Of a stretch of DNA of 39,079 nucleotides, positions 6,584 to 15,047 are shown piece after piece. Origin of the DNA: Chloroflexaceae bacterium (lineage in GTDB: Bacteria > Chloroflexota > Chloroflexia > Chloroflexales > Chloroflexaceae). The number at the start of each line of letters is the position of its first letter. The first letter of the stretch is position 1. The position numbers were made by a program, and so were the translations under genes. The notes beneath the pieces are model-generated. The model searched no databases and was not told where the DNA came from. It worked only from the letters and a program-made list of their open reading frames with translations. The stretch lies in contig JAAUTZ010000029.1 of NCBI GenBank assembly GCA_012031225.1, positions 1 to 39,079 of the forward strand, in the 5' to 3' direction.

Positions 6584-6623
6584 TTAGCCGATAATGGCGG
6601 ATGGAACTATCGTGTGTCAGCAT
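6416..6623 (-). pseudogene. 5' remnant of a lipoprotein gene, antisense to the end of the second G3E gene
   Basis: The ATG at 6623 has AAGGAG 7 nt upstream and a good promoter (6737-6765). The product starts MLTHDSSIRHYRLI, then a hydrophobic run WLVLALLLAGC that is a textbook lipobox, then a Pro/Ala/Thr-rich linker (PAPTNPLPPTNSNASGQPP and onward). From about base 6416 the frame merely reads the complement of the CobW C-terminal domain, giving Arg/Ser-rich nonsense to 6147. I infer a deletion or inversion that joined this lipoprotein gene to the 3' end of the G3E gene. The mature domain is lost, so the function is unknown. Confidence 0.6.
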
Positions 6624-6736
6624 TGCGGTCTCCTTTGCGTCAGTGCATGCATGGGCGAAGATGTCAGGTAGCAGGGGGCGCGGGTCAGCGGGTACAGGGG
6701 GCGCATCACCCCGCGTGGGTCCGTCTCCTACCTTTG

Positions 6737-6765
6737 TTTATAGCACAGGGCGGGGGGTGACACAA
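6737..6765 (-). promoter_or_regulatory. Sigma-70-type promoter of the truncated lipoprotein gene
   Basis: On the minus strand TTGTGT (6760-6765), a 17-bp spacer and TATAAA (6737-6742). The leader to the ATG at 6623 is about 107 nt and holds two copies of AGGGGGCGC (plus-strand sense) but no motif of a known riboswitch. The 249 bases from 6624 to 6872 otherwise contain no gene. Confidence 0.6.
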
Positions 6766-6872
6766 TGACATACGCCTTGTAGTAGGGTGGTAGCCAGCTT
6801 AACGCAAGGCTCAGGTCAGGCAGTGGTTCCGCATCCTGCATGGCGCAGAACAGGTGTGCGGGGCGGCGGTTG

Positions 6873-9656
6873 CTAGCGTTGGGTTGCCGTCGGGAGGACG
6901 AAGCTGAAGGTTGTGCCGACCCCAACTTCACTCTCAACCCAGATTGCCCCGCTCATCAACTCAATGAGCGGGCGCGTGAGTGATAGCCCTAGCCCTGTGC
7001 CGCCCGCCTCAATCTTGAGTGCGTTTTCGGTGCGATAGAAGCGATCAAAGATGCGCTCCACATCGGCGGCTTGGATCCCTACGCCAGTGTCACGCACAGT
7101 GATCTGAAGGTACGAACGCCCAGTCTGTAGCCGCTCTTGCACCTGCTCGGTCAGCTCGACATACTGGACTTCGCGTGCATCCACAGCAACTTTACCGCCT
7201 TCCGGCGTATACTTGATCGCATTGGAGATCAGGTTGTAGAGGACTTTGTGCAGTTGGGCGGCATCCGCTTGGACGAGCGGCAAGCCCGGCAGAATGCCTA
7301 GGGTCAGCGCGTGTTTGCGCTGATTGGCACGGGGTCCAAGGTCAATCATCACCCCACTGAGGGCTTCCGCAAGGTGGATCGGGCGTAGGTCGAGGGTGAT
7401 CTCGCCACTCTCAATCTTGGTCAGTTCCAGCACATCATTGATGATCGCAATCATGCGCTCGGAGTTATTCTGGATCGTTGTCATCAACTCCATCTGGGTA
7501 TCGCTGAGGGGGCCAAGATTGCCCATCACCATCAGCTGGGTGAAGCCTTTGATGGCGGTCATCGGGGTGCGTAGCTCGTGCGACATGGTGCTGATGAACT
7601 CGGTCTTGAGCCGATCCGAGATGACTTCGCGGGTGGTGTCACGGATCATTAGAATCGCCCCGATCATCTCATCATCATCGCCGCTCAACACGGGGCTGAG
7701 CTTGAGGCTGAGGATCGCATTATTCAGCTCAAACGTCGTATCAAAGATGCGTAGCTCGCCGGCATTATCTTGAGGGCGGGACAGTAGATCATCGAGCGGC
7801 AGCTCGGCCCGGCGGTTGCCGAGCAAGGTATGCAGGATCGTGTGCAGATCTTGCAGCAGCAACTCCTCGTAGGAACGCCCCAACAGGCGTTCCGTCGCCC
7901 GATTCACAAGCTGCACTGCGCCGTAAATATCACACACGATTACGCCATCCACGAGGCTCTGCATAATCGAGGTGATCTGAGTACTTTCAGCGCGGAGCCG
8001 TTGCAGCACACTGCTGCGCTCATTCATTGTGTCGGCAATCGTAGTGAACAGGTTCGCGTTATACACCCCAACCGCAATCGTGCCTGCTGCCGCCGCGAGG
8101 AGGCGTATATGGTCTTGGTTGAAGTAATCCTGCGTATTGTGCGAAAGGGTCAAGACCCCGACGACTTCTTGGTGGGCAATCAAGGGCACGGAGAGAATCG
8201 AGCCTGCCTGCTTGTTCGTCAGTTGCTGATTGGGACTCATCACCCAGCGTTCGTCAGCCTGCACATCGGGGATCAGCGCGGGCTTCTTGTGTTGCGCCAC
8301 CCACCCCGCTACGCCTGAGCCAATCGGGAAGCGCACATAAGTATCCACGCTGGGATAGCCAAGAACAGCGCGGGTTTCGAGCTGCTCAGTCTCCCGATCC
8401 ACGAGCATAATCGAGCCATACGGCGCACGGACAATCTGGGCCAACGATTGCAGCGAGGCCGTCAGGAGCACATCTACATCAAGGGTGCTACTGACCTCTA
8501 CGGAGATTTCTTGCAGCGCAGTCAGGCGTTCTTTCTCAGCTGCAAGCTCACCTGAACGTTGCTCGACAATCTGGTTCAGGTCATTGTTAAAGAGCAGCAC
8601 CTGCCGATATAGGCGCACATTGTCGAGCGCAATCGCAAGCTGGCTGACTAAGCCGATGAGCAGGTTCTGCCGTTCTAGCGTGAAATGTTCCGTCGGCAGA
8701 TCATCCTGCAACAGCACCACGCCGCTCGCCAGATTGTGGGCAACGAGGGGTACGACAATAATCCCATGCTGGGGGAAGTGCCATGGCCACTGGGCCGTTT
8801 CGCTGAAGGCAAGGTCGCCGTCGATGAGGGGTGTTTTGAGCAGGTACGCCCGCAACACGGGATCCTCATCAGGATCAGTTGAGGCGGTGGTCAGGTTCAG
8901 TTGTACCTGATCAAGATGGTTCGCCGCTGTGCCCCACACCCGCAGCGGTGAGAGGCGTGTAGCGGTGTCCTCGCTGCTATCGTCGGCATCGTGCATCCAG
9001 ACACTGAGATGCTGGGGGCTGAGGAGATCCATGATCTTGTCGGCAACAACTTCGAGCGCGGCATCAACATCGGCATGCTCCATCGAAGAAGCTAGCTCTT
9101 GGGCAGTGGCATTCAAGGCTTGTAGATTGAGGGCAGCCTGATCTACTTCTTCCATTGCACTGGACATGCTCTGCGTCAGAAATGTAACTTCCTGCATCTG
9201 CTGGTGCTGTACCGCAGCAACGGCGTTGCTCCATGCCTGAACGAGGATCTCAACTGATTGTTCGAGCAGGTGCTCCAGATCAGTCATCAGGGCAAAGCGG
9301 TGCGCCGGATCGGACTCGGTTTCTTGCAACGTCTGCCACGCGCTCCGCCGCAGCTGAAACGACACTTGCAGCAAATCGGGCAGGCGGAGCGTATCCAGAT
9401 CACTCTCCACCAACAGCTGGAGTTGGTGGTTCAGGCCCTCCGTTGCGCCGTGTGCCGCGCCAATCAGCGCATCAAACACCGGCACAAAAGCAGCAACCCG
9501 GGCATCCTCCGCCGTCTCAACTGCGACTGCGCCGTTCTCCTCGCTGCCGTGCGCCACCTGCTCGGCGGGAATACGTGCTGTCGCAACTGCTGCGCCCCAG
9601 CGTTGCAGCAAAACATCACGTTGTTCAGTTAGCCATTGGGCCAGTGCTATGCTCAT
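6873..9656 (-). CDS. Multidomain sensor histidine kinase (RsbRD-like N-terminus, two GAF, PAS, HisKA, HATPase)
   Basis: 927 residues, no membrane segment or signal peptide, so cytoplasmic. Domains in order: a helical N-terminal region (about 1-165) resembling RsbRD-type sensors, a helical linker, GAF (about 200-345), coiled linker (345-385), GAF (about 395-540), PAS (about 560-670), HisKA with MSHELRTPMTAIKGF (phospho-acceptor His693), and an ATPase domain with N box LYNLISNAIKYTP, G1 DTGVGI and G2 GTGLGLSL. It lacks a receiver domain, and no response regulator gene lies nearby. Last gene of the operon containing rsbT- and rsbX-like genes, 39 bp after the latter, suggesting that it feeds or reads the partner-switching module. 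The start at 9656 has a weak ribosome binding site. Confidence 0.92.
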   Translation of the reverse strand: MSIALAQWLTEQRDVLLQRWGAAVATARIPAEQVAHGSEENGAVAVETAEDARVAAFVPVFDALIGAAHGATEGLNHQLQLLVESDLDTLRLPDLLQVSFQLRRSAWQTLQETESDPAHRFALMTDLEHLLEQSVEILVQAWSNAVAAVQHQQMQEVTFLTQSMSSAMEEVDQAALNLQALNATAQELASSMEHADVDAALEVVADKIMDLLSPQHLSVWMHDADDSSEDTATRLSPLRVWGTAANHLDQVQLNLTTASTDPDEDPVLRAYLLKTPLIDGDLAFSETAQWPWHFPQHGIIVVPLVAHNLASGVVLLQDDLPTEHFTLERQNLLIGLVSQLAIALDNVRLYRQVLLFNNDLNQIVEQRSGELAAEKERLTALQEISVEVSSTLDVDVLLTASLQSLAQIVRAPYGSIMLVDRETEQLETRAVLGYPSVDTYVRFPIGSGVAGWVAQHKKPALIPDVQADERWVMSPNQQLTNKQAGSILSVPLIAHQEVVGVLTLSHNTQDYFNQDHIRLLAAAAGTIAVGVYNANLFTTIADTMNERSSVLQRLRAESTQITSIMQSLVDGVIVCDIYGAVQLVNRATERLLGRSYEELLLQDLHTILHTLLGNRRAELPLDDLLSRPQDNAGELRIFDTTFELNNAILSLKLSPVLSGDDDEMIGAILMIRDTTREVISDRLKTEFISTMSHELRTPMTAIKGFTQLMVMGNLGPLSDTQMELMTTIQNNSERMIAIINDVLELTKIESGEITLDLRPIHLAEALSGVMIDLGPRANQRKHALTLGILPGLPLVQADAAQLHKVLYNLISNAIKYTPEGGKVAVDAREVQYVELTEQVQERLQTGRSYLQITVRDTGVGIQAADVERIFDRFYRTENALKIEAGGTGLGLSLTRPLIELMSGAIWVESEVGVGTTFSFVLPTATQR

Positions 9657-9695
9657 ACTTTAGGTAGGTTGCCTACTCCACTTTGCTTGCGCCGG

Positions 9696-10271
9696 TTAAG
9701 GTTGCCGCACGACAACCACTGTGGCATCATCATTGAGCTTGCCATACTTAGTAATGATTGCATCTGCGAGATCCTGTGGTGGCAAGCGAAAATCTACAGC
9801 GTGTTCGGTCATAAAGTTGGATGTAATTCCATCGCTATAAAGAACGAAGGTATCGCCTGAATTGTAGGTATAGCTTAGTTGCAGCAAGGTGGGCAACCGA
9901 TAGCCGAGAATGCCGTTTTTCGAGATCGGCTTGATCGCCTGTTGGCTCTGCACATACACCCCAATATTGCCCACCCCCATATAGATCACTTGGCGCGTGT
10001 CCATCTGGAGCCGCATCACGCCAATCACTGCGCCGCGTGTGCCGTGCAGCGCAGTGTGTCCCTGCTGCATCAGCACTGCGAGCGGCTGATCGGCGTAGGT
10101 GCGGAGCACGGTGGCCGCTGCGCCCGATGCTCGCGCCGCTTCCTCACCACCGCCTAGCCCATCAATCACCGACACCAACAGTCCCGCTCCGGACCGTTCG
10201 ACCACATACGTATCGCCATTGATGCTTTGGCCCTCCTTCGGGCGAGTAACTGCGCCCCATATTATATCCAT
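9696..10271 (-). CDS. rsbX: RsbX-like PP2C/SpoIIE-type serine phosphatase
   Basis: 191 residues from the ATG at 10271. A longer in-frame start exists, but this ATG gives a normal N-terminus ([14 protein letters not shown]) and overlaps the end of the rsbT-like gene by 10 bp, which implies translational coupling. Motifs: a NGD segment (NGDTYVVE, about 29-36), VIDGLGGGEEA (metal-binding Asp in DGLGGG), GVGNIGVY and the terminal YSDGIT. These belong to the small SpoIIE/PP2C phosphatases that dephosphorylate RsbS and RsbR in stressosome pathways. Metal-dependent, cytoplasmic. The assignment to RsbX rather than another short SpoIIE phosphatase rests on size and the rsbT neighbour. Confidence 0.8.
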   Translation of the reverse strand: MDIIWGAVTRPKEGQSINGDTYVVERSGAGLLVSVIDGLGGGEEAARASGAAATVLRTYADQPLAVLMQQGHTALHGTRGAVIGVMRLQMDTRQVIYMGVGNIGVYVQSQQAIKPISKNGILGYRLPTLLQLSYTYNSGDTFVLYSDGITSNFMTEHAVDFRLPPQDLADAIITKYGKLNDDATVVVVRQP

Positions 10272-10735
10272 GCACCTGTCCTTATGTGTTGTACTGGAAG
10301 CCACTTCACAGCACGTACCGTTGTCCCTACACCAAGCTGTGATTCGATCTGCATCTCATCCATCAAGCGATGTACACCGGGCAAGCCGGAGCCGAGCGTA
10401 TTAGCGGTGCTGTAGCCATCCTGCAACGCCAGCGGTATATCCGCGATGCCGGGGCCTTGATCGCAGGCCGATATGGCTATGCCGCGCTGGGCGGGGGCGG
10501 TGGTTGCCCCAACCGGCTCTAGCACCAATTCACCTTTGCCCGCATGCGCGAGGATGTTGCGCGTCAGCTCCAGAATGGCAATCTCGATGCGCGTACTGTC
10601 TATTGCATCAAAGCCGATCTGCTGGGCCATTTCGCGCCCACGCAGCACCGCAAGGTAGATGTCCTCCTCCTGCGCGATGCGACAACGAACCAACGCTGGT
10701 TGCGGCGTTGGGTGCGGATGTGGGCTGTGGCTCAT
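10262..10735 (-). CDS. rsbT: RsbT-like anti-sigma regulatory serine/threonine kinase
   Basis: 157 residues. GHKL ATPase core: N box [19 protein letters not shown] (about 51-69), G1 CDQGPGI and G2 [13 protein letters not shown]. The ELxRNIxxxxGxGE and GLPGVxRLMDE patterns are those of RsbT, the stressosome-released kinase that phosphorylates RsbS/RsbR or activates downstream phosphatases. The ATG (10733-10735) overlaps the stop codon of dtd as ATGA, and the 3' end overlaps the rsbX-like gene, so all are cotranslated. No RsbS or RsbR (STAS protein) gene is present in the window; partners must be elsewhere, or the kinase works with the neighbouring histidine kinase. Confidence 0.85.
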   Translation of the reverse strand: MSHSPHPHPTPQPALVRCRIAQEEDIYLAVLRGREMAQQIGFDAIDSTRIEIAILELTRNILAHAGKGELVLEPVGATTAPAQRGIAISACDQGPGIADIPLALQDGYSTANTLGSGLPGVHRLMDEMQIESQLGVGTTVRAVKWLPVQHIRTGAWI

Positions 10736-11214
10736 GCGTTACTCCGCGCCGCGACACTGCGCGGCTGTTCCCAGTTTGTGCTATCTAGGATAATCGTAAC
10801 CGGTCCCTCATTCACCAGTGTAACCTGCATCATTGCGCCAAATTGCCCCGTCTGCACGGCGATGCCCAGCTCGCGCAAGCTCTGCACATACGCCTCCAGC
10901 ACAGGCACGGCAAGCCCCGGCGCGGCGGCGGCGGTGAAGTTGGGGCGGCGGCCTTTGCGAACATCGGCGTAGAGCGTGAATTGTGAGACGACCAATGCCG
11001 CTCCTGCAACTTCCAACAGAGAATGATTAAATTTGCCCTCTGCATCGGCAAAGACGCGCAGGTGGGCAGTCTTTTCGGCAAGCAGGGCAGCCGTCGCGGG
11101 GGTATCGCTGGTGGTTACACCCGCTAGCACCAACAACCCTTGCCCGATCTCACCGACGGTTGCTTGTTCCACCCGTACCGCCGCGTGGCTCACACGTTGA
11201 ATGATGAGGCGCAT
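10732..11214 (-). CDS. dtd: D-aminoacyl-tRNA deacylase
   Basis: 160 residues, start ATG with GGGAGGA 5-11 nt upstream. Hallmarks of the DTD fold: MRLIIQRV N-terminus, [15 protein letters not shown] (catalytic SQxTL region, about 77-91) and NEGPVT (the GxPxT-type motif, about 137-142). It removes D-amino acids, and glycine mischarged on tRNA-Ala, from tRNA as a homodimer in the cytoplasm. It lies 34 bp after the yacL-like gene and is coupled to the rsbT-like gene by an ATGA overlap. The extra C-terminal residues after the conserved core (SVAARSNA) are unremarkable. Confidence 0.95.
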   Translation of the reverse strand: MRLIIQRVSHAAVRVEQATVGEIGQGLLVLAGVTTSDTPATAALLAEKTAHLRVFADAEGKFNHSLLEVAGAALVVSQFTLYADVRKGRRPNFTAAAAPGLAVPVLEAYVQSLRELGIAVQTGQFGAMMQVTLVNEGPVTIILDSTNWEQPRSVAARSNA

Positions 11215-11248
11215 CGTGTCCTCCCTGAGTCTACCACAAAGATCAACA

Positions 11249-12385
11249 TTATGGTGAATGGACTCGCGTCACGGCCTGCTCGGCGGGCAGATCGGCCAGC
11301 GCGGTGTGATCCACTTGGGCAAATACGAGCCGCCCCGTATTCGTCTGAAGCACCCGCGTCACGATGATTGGCACCCGCTCACCAATCAAGTGGCGGGCTT
11401 CTTCAACCACGACCGGCGTGCCGTCTTCAAGGTAGCCGACCCCTTGCTGGCGCGTATTGCCTTCATTACGGATCAGCACCACTAGGCGCTGATCCTGCAC
11501 CACCGGTGGGCGCACCGCCTCACTCAGCTGATTGAGGCTCAGCACCCGCACGCCCTGCAAGCCCGCCACCCGGTTCAGGTTGAAATCGTTGGTGATGATT
11601 GGGTGTCCAGTCTGGCGGGCAAGCAGCACAAGGCTATCATCTACGCGCCCATTCTCGCCGACATCGGTTTCCATGATCTCAACTTGCTGGGCGAGGTTCT
11701 TTTGCATTTGATTGAGCAAGTCTAGCCCCCGCCGCCCTTTGCTACGCCGCAGATCGTCAGCCGAGTCTGCTAATGTCTGGAGTTCCTGTAGCACAAACTG
11801 GGGCACGAGCAAGGTGCCCTCAATGAAGCCCGTCTTGGCAACTTCAGCGATGCGCCCATCAATGATGGCACTGGTATCGAGCAGGTAACACGGGCGTAGC
11901 CCCGGCGCGGTGATTGCTTGGCTGGCTTGGGCTGCGGTGTTCCGTTCTGGCTCACCGCGCCGCCGCAGCCACCGTTGCAGGCTCTCCAAGCCCTGCCGAT
12001 GGGTGGCGAAGATCGCCGCTCCGAGATAGGTCAGCATCAGCGTGATACTGATCGGCAGGAACTGGCTGAGCGGGGCCGGCAGCAGGATGAGCGGGACACT
12101 CAGCAGCACCGACCAGACCAAGCCGAGAAAGCCGCCAGTGGCAATGTAGATAATCTCCTCGATGGGCGTGTTTCGCAGGCGTTGCAGCACGCGCCGCAGC
12201 GGGATTATGGTCAGGCGGGGCGTGATGATAAAGCCGAGCGTAAAGCCCGACATGGTGAGCAGCAAGATCGCCAACTGTTGCTGTTCGTTGGGCGTAGTGC
12301 CGGCCAGCGTCACGCCGAGATTGGCGGTGAGCAACGTCAGGATGCTTGCGCCTGCAATGCGGATCACCAAGTTCATGTTTGTCAT
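11249..12385 (-). CDS. Membrane-anchored PIN/TRAM-domain protein (YacL family)
   Basis: 378 residues. Four hydrophobic segments in about the first 130 residues (starts near 8, 40, 80 and 110) anchor the protein. A PIN domain follows ([13 protein letters not shown] near 167-179; conserved Asp residues; [11 protein letters not shown] and [13 protein letters not shown]), then a C-terminal TRAM domain (about 300-360, with [16 protein letters not shown]). YacL-type proteins are found beside radA in many Gram-positive and related bacteria; PIN domains are RNases, TRAM binds RNA. The substrate is unknown. Start ATGA overlaps the radA stop. A second ATG three codons on is an alternative. Confidence 0.9.
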   Translation of the reverse strand: MTNMNLVIRIAGASILTLLTANLGVTLAGTTPNEQQQLAILLLTMSGFTLGFIITPRLTIIPLRRVLQRLRNTPIEEIIYIATGGFLGLVWSVLLSVPLILLPAPLSQFLPISITLMLTYLGAAIFATHRQGLESLQRWLRRRGEPERNTAAQASQAITAPGLRPCYLLDTSAIIDGRIAEVAKTGFIEGTLLVPQFVLQELQTLADSADDLRRSKGRRGLDLLNQMQKNLAQQVEIMETDVGENGRVDDSLVLLARQTGHPIITNDFNLNRVAGLQGVRVLSLNQLSEAVRPPVVQDQRLVVLIRNEGNTRQQGVGYLEDGTPVVVEEARHLIGERVPIIVTRVLQTNTGRLVFAQVDHTALADLPAEQAVTRVHSP

Positions 12386-13788
12386 GATGGGCTAGTTCCT
12401 GTCGGCTCACTGGCGGTGGCGCGTCCGAGCACCTGCGTCACCACCTCACTCAATGAGCGGGCGGCGGTCAGGTGCAAGCCGGGAATGCTGCTATTGAGCG
12501 TGGCGGGCGGCGCAACGGCTTGGCGAAAGCCGAGCTTGACGGCTTCACTCAGGCGGCGTTCAAGCTGGCTAACGCTACGGAGTTCGCCCGATAGCCCGAT
12601 TTCGCCAATCAGCACTAGATCGGGATCAGTGCGGGCATTGCGAAACGATGAGGCAATGGCCAAGGCTACCGCAAGATCGGCGGCGGGTTCGCTAATCCGC
12701 ATGCCTCCAACAATATTGACATAAATATCTTGATTGAAAAGCGGCAAGCCCACCCGCTTGGATAGCACCGCCACGAGCATCAGCAGGCGGTTCACATCGA
12801 AGCCATTCGCGGTGCGGCGGGGTTGGGCATTGCCCGTGTGCGAAGTCAGGGCTTGCACCTCGATCAAGAGGGGGCGCGTCCCTTCCAGCATCACCGCGAC
12901 AGTCGAGCCGGGCGTGCCGGCACTGCGTTCGGCGATGAACACTTCGGAGGGGTTGGGCACTTCGCGCATGCCGAGCTGGGTCATCTCAAATACGCCGACT
13001 TCGTTGGTGCTGCCGAAGCGGTTCTTCACGCCGCGCAACAAGCGGTATTGGTGGAAGCGTTCCCCTTCGAGGTACAGCACCGCATCCACAATATGCTCTA
13101 GCACGCGGGGCCCAGCAATTGCGCCCTCTTTGGTGACGTGTCCCACCAGAAAGATCGGCGTGTGCTGCTGCTTGGCAAATTGCAGCAAGCGCAGCGCACC
13201 CTCGCGGACTTGGCTGACGCTGCCCGCCGCCGAGCCAACATCTTCGAGATACACCGTCTGGATTGAGTCCACAATCACGAGTGCGGGCTGGAGCTGCTGC
13301 ATCTGTTCGAGGATTGCATCGAGCGACGTTTCTGAATAGACATACAGGTTATCGGTGTCCAAGCCGAGCCGATCTGCCCGCAGCTTGATCTGCCGCGTCG
13401 ACTCTTCGGCACTGACGTAGAGCGTCTTGCCGTGCGTGCGGGCAAATTCCGCCGCGACTTGGATCAGTAGCGTAGATTTGCCAATGCCGGGATCGCCGCC
13501 CACCAGCACCACCGAGCCGGGCACTAAGCCGCCGCCCAATACCCGCTGCAACTCCTCGCCGCGCATACTGAGCCGCTTAGTATCATCCGAGCTAATCTGG
13601 GTGAGTAGGACGGGGGCATCGCTCTCGGCGACAATCCCCCGCTTGCGCCCATTGGCGGCAGTGGCGCGGGGGCTACTCCGCTCCTCGACAAGGCTATCCC
13701 ATGTACCACACTCGGTACAACGCCCCATCCAGCGCGTATGCTGTGCGCCACACTGTTGGCAGATATAGTGCGTGCGTGTTTTTGCCAT
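12382..13788 (-). CDS. radA: DNA repair protein RadA
   Basis: 468 residues from the ATG at 13788; an upstream in-frame start would add an unlikely leader. An N-terminal zinc ribbon (Cys10, Cys13, Cys24, Cys27) is followed by a RecA-like ATPase with Walker A GDPGIGKST (98-106), a VIVDSIQTVY Walker B and the family-specific KNRFGS motif, and a C-terminal Lon-protease-like domain (from about 340). RadA is a helicase-like motor promoting branch migration in recombination. It leads the operon radA - yacL-like - dtd - rsbT - rsbX - kinase. Confidence 0.97.
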   Translation of the reverse strand: MAKTRTHYICQQCGAQHTRWMGRCTECGTWDSLVEERSSPRATAANGRKRGIVAESDAPVLLTQISSDDTKRLSMRGEELQRVLGGGLVPGSVVLVGGDPGIGKSTLLIQVAAEFARTHGKTLYVSAEESTRQIKLRADRLGLDTDNLYVYSETSLDAILEQMQQLQPALVIVDSIQTVYLEDVGSAAGSVSQVREGALRLLQFAKQQHTPIFLVGHVTKEGAIAGPRVLEHIVDAVLYLEGERFHQYRLLRGVKNRFGSTNEVGVFEMTQLGMREVPNPSEVFIAERSAGTPGSTVAVMLEGTRPLLIEVQALTSHTGNAQPRRTANGFDVNRLLMLVAVLSKRVGLPLFNQDIYVNIVGGMRISEPAADLAVALAIASSFRNARTDPDLVLIGEIGLSGELRSVSQLERRLSEAVKLGFRQAVAPPATLNSSIPGLHLTAARSLSEVVTQVLGRATASEPTGTSPS

Positions 13789-13826
13789 CGTGCATCGTCC
13801 CTGACCGTGCAAAAGCGTTAAGAACT

Positions 13827-13832
13827 AGTATA
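13827..13832 (-). promoter_or_regulatory. Extended -10 promoter of the radA operon
   Basis: Minus-strand TATACT preceded by TGG, i.e. TGnTATACT, 39 bp upstream of the radA ATG. The -35 region (TTCATT-like) is weak, as is usual with an extended -10. Confidence 0.55.
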
Positions 13833-13842
13833 CCACGTCTGC

Positions 13843-13888
13843 GTAGGCAATGAACGGGCAGGCCCTCCGCGCAGGGCAATTGGCCTAC
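13843..13888. repeat. Nested inverted repeat between the divergent radA and DUF368 genes
   Basis: Outer arms GTAGGCAAT (13843-13851) and ATTGGCCTAC (13879-13888) pair with one bulged base; inner arms GCCCT (13862-13866) and AGGGC (13873-13877) close a 6-nt loop. It lies upstream of both promoters, so it is either a regulatory site or a remnant of an older terminator. A possible plus-strand promoter (TTGACG at 13945-13950 with CATGAT 17 bp on) lies downstream of it. Confidence 0.45.
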
Positions 13889-14044
13889 CTGCCGGGCGCA
13901 GCACGGCTAGCTGAAAGCGTGCGCTTGCCTCCGCCGCCCACGAGTTGACGGCATGCCATTTGTGATACATGATATACGTGGGATCGCATGCGTGCGTGCG
14001 CCCCACCCAAATTCTATGCGACAACCTGATGGAGATACATCATC

Positions 14045-15043
14045 ATGATCGAAATGGATAACCACCCGCGCACCCTGCGGCAGTATGTGCGGCTCTACTT
14101 GACCGGCTTTGCGATGGGTGTGGCAGACTTGATCCCCGGCGTGTCGGGCGGCACAATGGCGTTTGTGCTGGGCATCTACCACGATCTGCTTGGGGCGATC
14201 AAATCCTTCAATCTGGAACTGCTGCAAAAACTCTTGCGCGGTGATTTCAAGGCGGTGCAGGCGCATGTGCCGTGGCCCTTTCTCGTGGCATTGATGGCTG
14301 GCTTGGTGAGTGCCGTGCTGCTGCTGGCACGGGTGATGAGCTGGCTGCTAGAGAATCAGCCGGTGTATCTGTTTGCGTTCTTCTTCGGCCTGATTGTCGC
14401 CTCGATCCTTGCGATTGGCTACCACCTTGAGCATTCGCCGAAGACGTGGGGCATGATCGCACTCGGCACGCTGATCGGCTTTGCGATTGTTAATCTGGTT
14501 CCGGTGGACATGCCCAACGATCCGCTCACGCTCTTTCTGAGCGGATCCGTCGCAATCATGGCGATGATCCTGCCGGGCATCTCTGGCTCGTTCATCTTGC
14601 TCATTCTCGGCCAGTACGACTATGTGCTGAATGGGATCAAAGACCTCAACCTGCTCGTCATCCTGCCCGTGATGCTTGGCGCAGCAGTGGGCTTGCTGGT
14701 GTTTGTGCGCCTGCTCACATGGCTGCTCGACCGCTTCTACCAAGTGACGGTAGCCCTGCTTGTCGGCTTTATGGCTGGCTCGCTGTGGGAGATCTGGCCG
14801 TGGAAAGTTGTGCTCGAAACGCGCATAGATCGGCATGGTGAAGTGGTGCCCCTCGTTGAAGCCAACGTGCTACCCAATTTCGCCTCGCTAGAATTTGTGA
14901 TTGCACTTGGCTTGGTGGTATTTGGCTTTGTCCTGTTCAGCTACCTCGATCACCTTGCCTCGCGGAACAACCCGTTGTTCCTATTGCTTACGGGCAAGCC
15001 AGCACAGCCCGTTGCCACCAAGCAGCCGGGCACAGGGCTGTAG
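14045..15043 (+). CDS. DUF368 polyprenyl-phosphate transporter (PopT-like)
   Basis: 332 residues, start ATG with GGAG 10 nt upstream (a second ATG at 14054 is possible). Polytopic, about eight to ten hydrophobic segments. It carries the paired DUF368 signatures: GVADLIPGVSGGTMAFVLGIY (split as about 25-45) and LPGISGSFILLILGQYDYVL (about 177-196), which look like an internal duplication with re-entrant loops. DUF368 proteins such as PopT recycle undecaprenyl phosphate across the membrane for wall and polysaccharide synthesis. This fits with the large glycan cluster downstream in the window. It is followed after 4 bp by the EamA gene. Confidence 0.88.
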   Translation: MIEMDNHPRTLRQYVRLYLTGFAMGVADLIPGVSGGTMAFVLGIYHDLLGAIKSFNLELLQKLLRGDFKAVQAHVPWPFLVALMAGLVSAVLLLARVMSWLLENQPVYLFAFFFGLIVASILAIGYHLEHSPKTWGMIALGTLIGFAIVNLVPVDMPNDPLTLFLSGSVAIMAMILPGISGSFILLILGQYDYVLNGIKDLNLLVILPVMLGAAVGLLVFVRLLTWLLDRFYQVTVALLVGFMAGSLWEIWPWKVVLETRIDRHGEVVPLVEANVLPNFASLEFVIALGLVVFGFVLFSYLDHLASRNNPLFLLLTGKPAQPVATKQPGTGL

Positions 15044-15047
15044 CGCA

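Noticed and set aside
6624-6730. TPP or cobalamin riboswitch before the lipoprotein gene
   Set aside because: A GCTACCTGACATC stretch resembles part of the TPP core, but the rest of the consensus and any B12 box are missing.
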